64,000 bases of DNA from positions 62,001-126,000 of the forward strand of contig CAVTXA010000009.1 of NCBI GenBank assembly GCA_963738545.1, in the 5' to 3' direction. Shown in pieces: positions 8,875 through 16,751 of this stretch. Numbering within the stretch: position 1 is the stretch's first letter; every line of letters begins with the position of its first letter. The translations under genes were made by a program, and so were the position numbers. Below the pieces are notes generated by a model, which was given only the letters and a program-made list of their open reading frames with translations, was not told the DNA's origin and did not search any database. The DNA is from Bog-756 sp963738545. GTDB lineage: Bacteria; Actinomycetota; Acidimicrobiia; Acidimicrobiales; RAAP-2.

Positions 8875-8977
8875 GGTCCGAAACGCTCCATCGGAGGGGC
8901 AGGGCAGACAACAAAAGCAGTGAAAACGCAGGATAGACGCCCTGATCGAGACCACGCACCGGAAGGAGGCAGCGCCC

Positions 8978-9619
8978 ATGACCGAAGAACTGTTCACCCA
9001 GCTCCATCCGGTCATCGCCGCCGCCCACCTCGAGCTGGTCGACGTGGAACTGCGCTCGGGTGTGCTGTTGGTGACCGTGGACCGCGAAGGTGGCGTTGAC
9101 CTCGAGGCCCTGACCGACGCCAACCGTGCCGTGTCGAGCGTGCTGGACGAGTTGGATCCCATTCCGGGGCGGTACACCCTCGAGGTGTCGAGTCCCGGGG
9201 TGGAGCGGACGCTCCGCACGCCGGCCCACTTCGCCAAGGCGATCGGGGAGACGGTGACGGTCAAGACCCGGCCCCAGGTTCCCGGTGACCGCCGGCGCCG
9301 GGGGGTGCTGGTGGCCGCGGACGACCAGGGCCTGACCCTGCACGAGGAGGGTGGTCAGGACGGGGACGTCCGTCTGGCCTACTCGGACATCGACAAGGCC
9401 CGCACGGTCTTTGTCTGGGGCCCGGAGAACAAAGCCGGGAAGCAGGCCGTCGGGAAGAAGGCAGGCCCGAAGGGGGGCCGCCAGGCCGGTTCCGGCCGGC
9501 CGAAGGCCGACCCGGGCCCGGGCGAGGGGGAGGCCGACATCTCGGCGGCGGCGACCGAGAACAGGACGACGCAGAACAGGACGACGGAGATGAAGAGGAA
9601 GCAGGTCGTATCCCCATGA
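8978..9619 (+). CDS. rimP: Ribosome maturation factor RimP
   Basis: Needed for 30S subunit maturation. 213 residues against about 150-170 usual. The N-terminal alpha/beta domain has H-L-E-L-V-D-V-E-L near residue 17 and the family's Y-x-L-E-V-S-S-P-G-V-E-R at residues ~66-77. The second, SH3-like domain ends near residue 148. The last ~60 residues are a Lys/Gly-rich disordered tail. The ribosome-binding site is GGAAGGAGG. The TGA overlaps the nusA ATG (ATGA). Confidence 0.93.
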   Translation: MTEELFTQLHPVIAAAHLELVDVELRSGVLLVTVDREGGVDLEALTDANRAVSSVLDELDPIPGRYTLEVSSPGVERTLRTPAHFAKAIGETVTVKTRPQVPGDRRRRGVLVAADDQGLTLHEEGGQDGDVRLAYSDIDKARTVFVWGPENKAGKQAVGKKAGPKGGRQAGSGRPKADPGPGEGEADISAAATENRTTQNRTTEMKRKQVVSP

Positions 9620-10944
9620 GCAAGCCCAATTTCGAATTCCTCGACGCGCTGGGTCAGATCGCGCGCGACAAGGGCATCTCGGTGGAGACGCTGCTCGATG
9701 CCCTGGCCAATGCCCTCGTGGCCGCGTACAAGCGCATGCCCGACGCCGCCGAGGAGGCCGTGGTCACCATCGACCCCGAGTCGGGGGAGATCCGCGTCTA
9801 CGGCCAGGAGCTCGACGAGGACGGCAACGTCACCCGGGAGTGGGACGACACCCCCGACGACTTCGGGCGGATCGCCGCCCAGACGGCCAAGCAGGTCATC
9901 CTGCAGCGGATCCGCGAGGTGGAGCGGGACCTCAAATACGAGGAGTACGCCGGGCGTGAGGGTGACATCGTCACCGGCATCGTCCAGCAGACCGACAACC
10001 GCTACACCCTCCTCGACCTGGGCAAGGTGGAAGCGCTGCTGCCCCAGGCCGAGCAGGTGTCCTACGAGCGCTACGAGCACGGCGCCCGTCTGAAGGCCTA
10101 CATCGTGGAGGTCCGCAAGACCACCAAGGGTCCCCAGATCGTGGTGAGCCGCAGTCACCCCGGGCTGATCAAGCGCCTCTTCGAGCTCGAGGTCCCCGAG
10201 ATCTCCTCGGGAGCCGTCGAGATCAAGGCCGCCGCCCGCGAGCCCGGTCACCGCACCAAGATCGCCGTGTGGTCGAACGACCCCAACGTGGACCCGGTAG
10301 GGGCGTGTGTGGGAGCCCGGGGGTCGAGGGTGCGCATGGTGACCAACGAGCTCCGTGGCGAGCGGGTGGACGTGGTGCCGTTCTCGGACGATCCGGTCGA
10401 GCTGATCCAGTCGGCCCTGGCCCCGGCACGGGTCCGCGAGGTCCGGCTCGACGACGACACCGGTACGGCGACCGTCATCGTGAGCGACTACCAGCTGTCG
10501 CTGGCCATCGGCAAGGAAGGGCAGAACGCTCGCCTGGCCGCCCGGCTGACGGGCTGGCGCATCGACATCAAGAGCGAGACCCAGTTGGCCGATGAGGAGT
10601 CGGGCTACGCCGGCGAGGAGTGGGCCGAGGGCGAGTGGATCCAGAACGAGGCGGGCGAGATGGTGTGGCAGCCGGCGGAGGGGGGCACCGCCGTGTCGGC
10701 CACCGAGTGGTCCCAGGGCGCCGAGGGCGTGGAGGGGGCCGACGGCGCCGCGCCGGTGACTCCCGACGCGCCATCCGCTGCCGGCGCCCCCGGAGACGAC
10801 CCCGCCGCCACCGAGTCGGATCCAGCCGCCACCGACGGTTTGTCCCCCGACCGTGGTTCGATCGACACCGACGGCGAGCCGACGCCGGCCGGAGACCCGG
10901 TGGAGGCTTCGGTGTCCACGGCGGGCGAGGGGGCGCAGGCATAG
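9616..10944 (+). CDS. nusA: Transcription termination/antitermination factor NusA
   Basis: Binds RNA polymerase and RNA to control pausing, termination and antitermination. 442 residues: N-terminal RNAP-binding domain (residues 1-~115), S1 domain (G-I-V-Q-Q-T-D-N-R-Y...), then two KH domains with V-G-A-C-V-G-A-R-G-S-R-V and L-S-L-A-I-G-K-E-G-Q-N-A-R-L-A. Residues ~340-442 form a low-complexity, acidic Ala/Pro/Asp-rich tail with no second Leu-type repeat domain, as in other Actinobacteria. It is coupled to rimP by a 4-base overlap. Confidence 0.95.
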   Translation: MSKPNFEFLDALGQIARDKGISVETLLDALANALVAAYKRMPDAAEEAVVTIDPESGEIRVYGQELDEDGNVTREWDDTPDDFGRIAAQTAKQVILQRIREVERDLKYEEYAGREGDIVTGIVQQTDNRYTLLDLGKVEALLPQAEQVSYERYEHGARLKAYIVEVRKTTKGPQIVVSRSHPGLIKRLFELEVPEISSGAVEIKAAAREPGHRTKIAVWSNDPNVDPVGACVGARGSRVRMVTNELRGERVDVVPFSDDPVELIQSALAPARVREVRLDDDTGTATVIVSDYQLSLAIGKEGQNARLAARLTGWRIDIKSETQLADEESGYAGEEWAEGEWIQNEAGEMVWQPAEGGTAVSATEWSQGAEGVEGADGAAPVTPDAPSAAGAPGDDPAATESDPAATDGLSPDRGSIDTDGEPTPAGDPVEASVSTAGEGAQA

Positions 10945-11234
10945 CGCCGGTTCGAACGTGCATCGGGTGCCGTCGGACCGGTCCGGTCGACGGACTGGTC
11001 CGGGTGGTCCGCCTGGACGACGGCTCGCTGGCCGTGGGCCAGGCCGGTCGGGGACGCGGAGCCTGGTTGTGCCGGGAGTCGCCCCGGTGCCTCGACCAGG
11101 CCGTGAAGCGTCGGGCGTTCGAGCGGGCGCTGCGGGGCCACGTCGACCATCGCCAGGTGGAGGTGATCCGGGTCGCTCTCGGGTCCGGGTCCGACGTGTC
11201 GTCAGGAGTGGGCTCGGAAAGTCCGGTCCTGTGA
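10941..11234 (+). CDS. ylxR: YlxR-family nucleic-acid-binding protein (start unresolved)
   Basis: Small DUF448/YlxR protein encoded between nusA and infB in most Gram-positives. The domain begins at 10944 (A-P-V-R-T-C-I-G-C-R) and continues through R-G-R-G-A-W-L-C...C...A-V-K-R-R-A-F-E-R-A-L to a TGA at 11232-11234. No ATG, GTG or TTG lies in frame close to the domain. The frame is open back to 10620, but the upstream part is Arg/Gly-rich antiframe sequence of nusA. The boundary given begins at an ATA overlapping the nusA TAG and is only nominal. Confidence 0.75.
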   Translation: MAPVRTCIGCRRTGPVDGLVRVVRLDDGSLAVGQAGRGRGAWLCRESPRCLDQAVKRRAFERALRGHVDHRQVEVIRVALGSGSDVSSGVGSESPVL

Positions 11235-11303
11235 TGTGCGAGGATAGAGGGTCGTATGTGCGTATCGGCACGTACGACGTGTAAGGAAGGGCAGTAACAG
11301 CCG

Positions 11304-14303
11304 TTGCCGAAGAAGATCCGGGTCTATGAGCTCGCACACGAGCTCGGACTGACCAACAAAGAGGCGCTCGACCTGTGCCTGTCCCTCGGGATGGGTGTCA
11401 AGAGCCATTCCTCGTCCATCGAGGACGCGCAGGCCGACCGCGCCCGCAGAAAGGCTGACCGTGAGGGCCTCCGCCGCCCGGTGCAGCCCGAGGAGCCCGC
11501 TGCGCCGGCCAAGAAGGCGGCCGCCACCAAGAAGGCGGCAGCGAAGAAGGTCGCCGCCGACTCGGGCGCCGACGCCGACCCACGGTCGGACCTGACTCCG
11601 TCCGACGGACCGACCCCCGCCTCGGTGGGCGGTGACGGGCCCCCGGCACCGATGCCCGACGCCCCGTCCACGACACCGATCAAGCGGACCGGCGCCCGGC
11701 TGGTGACCAGCCGACCGGCGTCCGAGCAGGCTCCCGCCCCGAGCCGGGCCCCGTCTCCGGCCCCGGCGGCACCCGTCCGTCCGGCAGCCCCGGTGGCTCC
11801 GGCCGCCCGACCGGCCGCTCCCGCTCCCGTGGCCCCCGTCGCTCCGGCGGCCCAGGCCCCGGCGGTCGCAGCCCCCGCCGCACCGCCTGCGGCATCACCT
11901 TCCCCCGCGGTGGCACCGACCACTCCGGCCGCCCCCGCACCGGCGCCCGCAGCCGCACCGGTGGCTCCCCGGCCTCCCGCGCCGCCCCAGGTGGCGGCCA
12001 GCGCAGCCGCTCCTCCGGTGGCCCCACCCTCGGCGCCCGTGCACCCACCCACCAGCGCCTCGGGTCGTCCGATCCCGCCACCACCCGGTGGTCCACCCCG
12101 TTCGGTGACCGGCAAGCCCATTCCCCCGCCTCCGGGAGCTGGAGGACGCCGTCCCGCCCCGGGTAGTTCCCGTCCCGGTGGTCCCGGTGGATTTGCCGGT
12201 CGATCCGGTGGACCGGGCGCGTCCGGCGGTCGCCCCGGCGGGCCCACCCGCACCGGTGGTCCGAGCGGTGGCGGTGGCTTCGGGGCCCGTCCTGGCGGCG
12301 GTTCCAGCGGAGGCTACGGCGGCCGTCCCGGTGGAGGCCCTGGAGGTGGACCGGGCGGCGGTCCCGGGGGTCCCGGTGGACCCGGGGGCCGAGGAGGACC
12401 CGGCGTCGGCCGTGGCCGTCCCAACCAGCGTCGTCCCCGCCGTCGCCGTCGCAACCTCGAAGAGCTCGAGCCCACCCAGCTCACGGCGTATGCCCCGTCG
12501 ACGGCGCCCGTGCCCGACACCGAGGTCATCATCGAGCGCGGCTCGACCGCCCGTGACCTGGGCCCCAAGCTGAACCGTTCGGCCGGGGACGTCATCCGGT
12601 TCCTCCTGCTGCAAGGGGAGATGGTCACGGCCACCCAGTCGCTCACCGACGACATGATCGACCTGTTCGCGGCCGAGCTGGGTGCCGAGGTGCGCCTGGT
12701 GGATCCGGGTGAGGAGCGCGAGGCGGAGCTCCTGGCCAAGTTCTTCGACGATGACGACGACGAGGAGGACGAGGCCGATCTGCGGCCGCGGCCCCCGGTG
12801 GTCACGGTCATGGGCCACGTCGACCACGGCAAGACGCTCCTGTTGGACCGGATCCGTTCGGCCAACGTGGTGGCCGGCGAGGCCGGAGGCATCACCCAGC
12901 ACATCGGTGCCTACCAGGTCGACTGGAACGGCCACCCGATCACCTTCATCGACACCCCGGGCCACGAGGCGTTCACCGCCATGCGGGCCCGCGGGGCCGA
13001 GGTCACCGACATCGTCGTGCTCGTGGTGGCGGCCGACGACGGGGTGATGCCCCAGACGATCGAGGCCATCGACCACGCCAAGGCGGCCGATGTGCCCATC
13101 GTGGTGGCCGTCAACAAGATCGACCGCGAGGAGGCTGACCCCAATCGGGTGCTGCAGCAGCTGTCCGAGCACGGTCTGGTACCCGAGGCCTGGGGCGGCG
13201 ACACCATCACGGTCGAGATCTCGGCCCTGCAGAACCTGGGCATCGAGGACCTGCTGGAGCAGATCATCCTGGTGGCTGAAGTCGAAGAGCTCGTGGCCTC
13301 CCCGGAGGGACGGGCGCGGGGTGTGGTCCTCGAGGCCGAGTTGGAGATCGGCCGCGGTCCGGTGGCCTCGGTCATCGTGGAACGCGGCACCCTGCGGGTG
13401 GGCGACCCCATCGTGGCCGGAGCGGCCTGGGGCAAGGTCAAGGCCCTGGTCGACGACCACGGCGAACAGATCAAAGAGGCCCCTCCCTCCACGCCCGTGC
13501 AGGTCCTGGGGTTCTCCGAGCCCCCCGAGGCCGGCGACGAGTTCCGGGTGGCTCCGGAGCTGGCCCAGGCCCGCACCATCGGCGAGGCCCGTGCCCACCG
13601 CTACCGGGTGGCCGGCCATGTGCCCGCAGCCACCTCGGCACTGGGCGGAGCCAAGCTGGAGGATCTGTTCGAGCAGATCCAGCGGGGCGAGACGGCCACC
13701 CTCAACCTCATCTTGAAGGCCGACGTGCGCGGCTCGCTGGAGGCCGTCACCGAGAGCCTCCGCAAGCTGGAGCGCGAGGACGTGAAGCTCAGCTTCGTCC
13801 ACCGAGGGGTGGGCGGGATCACCGAGTCGGACGTGGAGCTGGCCCAGGCTTCGGCGGCCACCATGATCGGGTTCAACGTCCGTCCCGACCGCCGTGCCCG
13901 GGAGATGGCGGCCAAGGTCGGCGTGGAGATCCGCCTCTACGAGATCATCTACAAGCTGCTCGAGGATCTCGAGGCGGCCATGCTCGGGCTGCTGTCGCCG
14001 GTCTACGAGGAGATCGTCACCGGCGAGGCCGAGGTGCGCCAGGTCTTCCGGGTCCCCCGGATCGGCGCCATCGCCGGTTGCTACGTCCGAGAGGGTGTCA
14101 TCACCAGGGGCTCCAAGGTCCGGTTCCTCCGGGACGGAGCCATCATCTGGAAAGGCGCCATCACCTCGCTCCGCCGGTTCAAGGACGACGCCCGTGAGGT
14201 GCAGGCCGGCTTCGAGTGCGGGATCGGCCTCTCCGACTACCAGGACCTCAAAGAGGGCGACATCATCGAGACGTTCGACGAGCGGGAGATCCCCCGGACC
14301 TAG
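11304..14303 (+). CDS. infB: Translation initiation factor IF-2
   Basis: GTPase that brings initiator tRNA to the ribosome. 999 residues. The IF2_N domain is at the very start (K-K-I-R-V-Y-E-L-A-H-E-L-G-L), followed by about 350 residues of Ala/Pro- then Gly/Pro-rich low complexity and an Arg cluster. The second IF2_N domain is at ~410-470 and the G domain at ~490-660 (G-H-V-D-H-G-K-T, D-T-P-G-H-E-A-F, N-K-I-D), then domains II-IV. The start is TTG, fixed by the conserved N terminus and a GGAAGGG ribosome-binding site at 11284-11291; this may limit expression. Confidence 0.96.
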   Translation: MPKKIRVYELAHELGLTNKEALDLCLSLGMGVKSHSSSIEDAQADRARRKADREGLRRPVQPEEPAAPAKKAAATKKAAAKKVAADSGADADPRSDLTPSDGPTPASVGGDGPPAPMPDAPSTTPIKRTGARLVTSRPASEQAPAPSRAPSPAPAAPVRPAAPVAPAARPAAPAPVAPVAPAAQAPAVAAPAAPPAASPSPAVAPTTPAAPAPAPAAAPVAPRPPAPPQVAASAAAPPVAPPSAPVHPPTSASGRPIPPPPGGPPRSVTGKPIPPPPGAGGRRPAPGSSRPGGPGGFAGRSGGPGASGGRPGGPTRTGGPSGGGGFGARPGGGSSGGYGGRPGGGPGGGPGGGPGGPGGPGGRGGPGVGRGRPNQRRPRRRRRNLEELEPTQLTAYAPSTAPVPDTEVIIERGSTARDLGPKLNRSAGDVIRFLLLQGEMVTATQSLTDDMIDLFAAELGAEVRLVDPGEEREAELLAKFFDDDDDEEDEADLRPRPPVVTVMGHVDHGKTLLLDRIRSANVVAGEAGGITQHIGAYQVDWNGHPITFIDTPGHEAFTAMRARGAEVTDIVVLVVAADDGVMPQTIEAIDHAKAADVPIVVAVNKIDREEADPNRVLQQLSEHGLVPEAWGGDTITVEISALQNLGIEDLLEQIILVAEVEELVASPEGRARGVVLEAELEIGRGPVASVIVERGTLRVGDPIVAGAAWGKVKALVDDHGEQIKEAPPSTPVQVLGFSEPPEAGDEFRVAPELAQARTIGEARAHRYRVAGHVPAATSALGGAKLEDLFEQIQRGETATLNLILKADVRGSLEAVTESLRKLEREDVKLSFVHRGVGGITESDVELAQASAATMIGFNVRPDRRAREMAAKVGVEIRLYEIIYKLLEDLEAAMLGLLSPVYEEIVTGEAEVRQVFRVPRIGAIAGCYVREGVITRGSKVRFLRDGAIIWKGAITSLRRFKDDAREVQAGFECGIGLSDYQDLKEGDIIETFDEREIPRT

Positions 14304-14365
14304 TGACGGTTGTCGCCCGGTAGCGGGCGGCTCCGTCCCGGGTGACCGGTGGGAGCAGCGTTACG

Positions 14366-14794
14366 GTGTCGGCCCGTCGCAACGACAATCGGGGAGCCGC
14401 CCCCTACGCCCGGTCGCTCCGGGTCAACCAGGTCCTCCGCCAGGTGCTGGGCGAGGAGCTGGAGCGGTTGGCCGACGCCGACGAGCGCCTGAGGCTGGTC
14501 ACCGTGACCTCGGTGGACACGGCTCCCGACCTGCGACACGCCACCGTCTACCTGAGCTCACTGACCGATGACTCGGCCGCCGCCCTGGCCGAGCGTAGGA
14601 CCCAGCTGCAGCGGGCGCTGGGCCGCCAGGTCCGGATGAAGCGCACACCGCTGCTGGAGTTCGCCGTCGACCCGGCCGTCGTGGCCGGGGGGAGGGTGGA
14701 GGACGTGCTGCGCCGGATCCGGGACAGCGAGGCCGGATCCGCAGGGGCCGATGCGCCCGGGAAGCCCGACGGTCCGGACGGCGCCGAGCGGTGA
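14366..14794 (+). CDS. rbfA: Ribosome-binding factor A
   Basis: Cold-shock-linked 30S maturation factor. About 142 residues from GTG 14366; GTG 14342 would add eight. The type-II KH fold is visible as R-V-N-Q-V-L-R-Q-V-L-G-E-E-L...V-T-V-T-S-V-D-T-A-P-D-L-R-H-A-T-V-Y-L and R-M-K-R-T-P-L-L-E-F. A Gly/Asp-rich tail ends in a 4-base overlap with truB (GTGA). Confidence 0.92.
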   Translation: MSARRNDNRGAAPYARSLRVNQVLRQVLGEELERLADADERLRLVTVTSVDTAPDLRHATVYLSSLTDDSAAALAERRTQLQRALGRQVRMKRTPLLEFAVDPAVVAGGRVEDVLRRIRDSEAGSAGADAPGKPDGPDGAER

Positions 14795-15684
14795 GCCCGG
14801 CCGAGTCCGAGACCGTCACCGGTCTGGTTGTGGTGGACAAGGAGGCGGGCTGGACCTCCCACGACGTGGTGGCCCGCTGCCGGCGGATCTTCGGGCAGCG
14901 ACGGGTGGGACACGCCGGCACCCTCGATCCCGACGCCACCGGTGTCCTGCTGGTGGGCCTCGGACGCGCCACCCGACTGATGCGCTTCCTCACCGCCCTG
15001 CCCAAGACCTACGAGGGTGAGGTGGTGCTGGGCACGGCCACCTCGACGCTCGACGCCAGCGGGGAGGTCACCGGGACCTGGGACATGGACGGGGTGGGTC
15101 TGTCCGACGTGCGGTCGGCAGCGGTGGCCCTGACCGGGGACATTGAGCAGATCCCGCCCATGGTGTCCGCGCTCAAGGTCGACGGACGCCGCCTGCATGC
15201 CCTGGCCCGCGAGGGGATCGAGGTGGAACGGGCCGCCCGCCCGGTCACCGTCCATCGCTTCGACGTGGCCCCCGGCCTAGAGCCCGGCGTGTTCCGGGTG
15301 GTGGTGGAGTGCTCCTCGGGCACCTACATCCGGACCCTGGCCGCCGACCTGGGCACGGCCCTCGGGGGCGGGGCCCACCTCCGCAACCTCCGGCGGACCC
15401 GTATCGGGTCGTTCACCGTGGAGGACGCCCGGGTGGTCGACGAGCTGACCCCGGCGGTGGTGCTCTCGCCGGCCCAGGCCCTGCGCGACCTGGACCAGGT
15501 GGAGGTGACAGCCGAGATCCAGCAGCACATCGCCCGCGGACTGCCGCTCGACCGGGTGCCCCTCGGCGTCTCGGGCGACGGTCCCTGGGGACTGGTCGAC
15601 GGAGGCCACCGGCTGCTGGCCGTGTACGAGGCCACCGAGACCGACCGCATCCGGCCGTCGGTCGTCCTCGAGTCGGCCGGATGA
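14791..15684 (+). CDS. truB: tRNA pseudouridine-55 synthase
   Basis: Makes pseudouridine 55 in the T loop of tRNAs. 297 residues. The catalytic motif G-H-A-G-T-L-D-P-D-A-T-G-V-L has the nucleophilic Asp (residue ~48). It is followed by K-T-Y-E-G, Q-I-P-P-M-V-S-A-L-K and S-S-G-T-Y-I-R-T-L-A. The C-terminal part is a short PUA-like region. It is coupled to rbfA by a 4-base overlap. Confidence 0.95.
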   Translation: MSPAESETVTGLVVVDKEAGWTSHDVVARCRRIFGQRRVGHAGTLDPDATGVLLVGLGRATRLMRFLTALPKTYEGEVVLGTATSTLDASGEVTGTWDMDGVGLSDVRSAAVALTGDIEQIPPMVSALKVDGRRLHALAREGIEVERAARPVTVHRFDVAPGLEPGVFRVVVECSSGTYIRTLAADLGTALGGGAHLRNLRRTRIGSFTVEDARVVDELTPAVVLSPAQALRDLDQVEVTAEIQQHIARGLPLDRVPLGVSGDGPWGLVDGGHRLLAVYEATETDRIRPSVVLESAG

Positions 15685-15735
15685 CCCCGGCCAACCTTCC
15701 TCGGCCGGTCCGCAGGGGCGCGTCGGCGTCGGCGG

Positions 15736-15741
15736 TAACCT
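15736..15741 (+). promoter_or_regulatory. -10 element of leaderless ribF promoter
   Basis: TAACCT followed by exactly 7 bases and GTG at 15749, with ATG directly behind it. The same layout as for ispG and proS supports the GTG start and an independent promoter for ribF after truB. Confidence 0.6.
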
Positions 15742-15748
15742 TCCCCGG

Positions 15749-16714
15749 GTGATGGACATCGTGACCGACCTCTCGACCTGCCTCCCGCCGGACGGGGGAT
15801 CAGCGGTGACCATCGGGGCCTACGACGGTGTCCATCTGGGCCACCGGGCCCTCCTCGCCGAACTGGCCGACCGCGCCCGCTCGAACGGGCTGACCACCGC
15901 AGTGGTCACCTTCGACCGTCATCCGGCCACGGTGGTGCGACCCGAATCCGCCCCCCGCCTCCTCTGCGACCTCGACCAGAAGCTCGAGCTCCTGGAGTCG
16001 GCCGGCGTGGAGCGCACCGTCGTGATCCGCTTCGATGCTGAGCGGGCCAACGAGACGGCCGAGGCGTTCGTGGACACCATCCTGGTGGAGGCCCTAGGCG
16101 CCCGGCTGGTGGTGGTGGGGGAGGACTTCCACTTCGGCCACGGGCGCAAGGGCAACGTCGCCCTGCTCGCCGAGAGAGGTGCCACGGCCGGCTTCGAGGT
16201 CGACGGGATCGCCCTGCGGGGTGCGTCCGGTGGTGACGGGGAGGCCCTCGAGCCCATCTCCTCCACCCGCATCCGCAGCCTGGTGTCCGAGGGCCGGGTG
16301 GAGGATGCGGCCGTGTTGTTGGGCCGACCCCACCAGGTCCGGGGCGTCGTGGCCCACGGCGACCGGCGGGGCGGGGCCGAACTGGGGTTCCCCACGGCCA
16401 ACGTCGACGTGCCCGACGCCATCTGCCTGCCGGGGGCCGGGACCTACGCCGGGTGGTACGAGCGGGCCGACGGGTCGGTGTGGCCGACGGCCATCTCGGT
16501 GGGCCGGCGGCCCACCTTCTACGGGACCGACGGGGAGCTGCTCGTCGAGGCCCACCTGCTCGACTTCTCCGGTGACCTCTACGGGGAGCAGGCCCGGGTG
16601 TCCTTCGTGGCCCGACTGCATGACGACATCGCCTTCACCTCCGCCGAGTCCCTCATCGAGCAGATCGGCCGGGACGTCGAGCGCACCCGCTCACTGCTGT
16701 CGCCGGGCGACTGA
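15749..16714 (+). CDS. ribF: Bifunctional riboflavin kinase/FAD synthetase
   Basis: Makes FMN and FAD from riboflavin. 321 residues. The N-terminal nucleotidyltransferase has T-I-G-A-Y-D-G-V-H-L-G-H (residues ~22-33) and, near residue 170, S-S-T-R-I-R. The C-terminal flavokinase has G-V-V-A-H-G-D-R-R-G-G-A-E-L-G-F-P-T-A-N. The first domain has GAYDGVHLGH rather than the more common GNFDGVHLGH. The many flavoenzymes downstream in this window depend on its products, though no regulatory link is visible. Confidence 0.95.
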   Translation: MMDIVTDLSTCLPPDGGSAVTIGAYDGVHLGHRALLAELADRARSNGLTTAVVTFDRHPATVVRPESAPRLLCDLDQKLELLESAGVERTVVIRFDAERANETAEAFVDTILVEALGARLVVVGEDFHFGHGRKGNVALLAERGATAGFEVDGIALRGASGGDGEALEPISSTRIRSLVSEGRVEDAAVLLGRPHQVRGVVAHGDRRGGAELGFPTANVDVPDAICLPGAGTYAGWYERADGSVWPTAISVGRRPTFYGTDGELLVEAHLLDFSGDLYGEQARVSFVARLHDDIAFTSAESLIEQIGRDVERTRSLLSPGD

Positions 16715-16746
16715 GGACGGACCCGGCCCTACGGCCGGGGCCGTCC
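16715..16746. terminator. Strong stem-loop between convergent ribF and fadD
   Basis: GGACGG-A-CCCGGCC (16715-16728), loop CTAC, GGCCGGG-G-CCGTCC (16733-16746): 13 pairs with one mismatch. It sits exactly in the 37-base gap between two convergent genes, so it probably terminates both. No T runs. Confidence 0.7.
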
Positions 16747-16751
16747 CGCGG

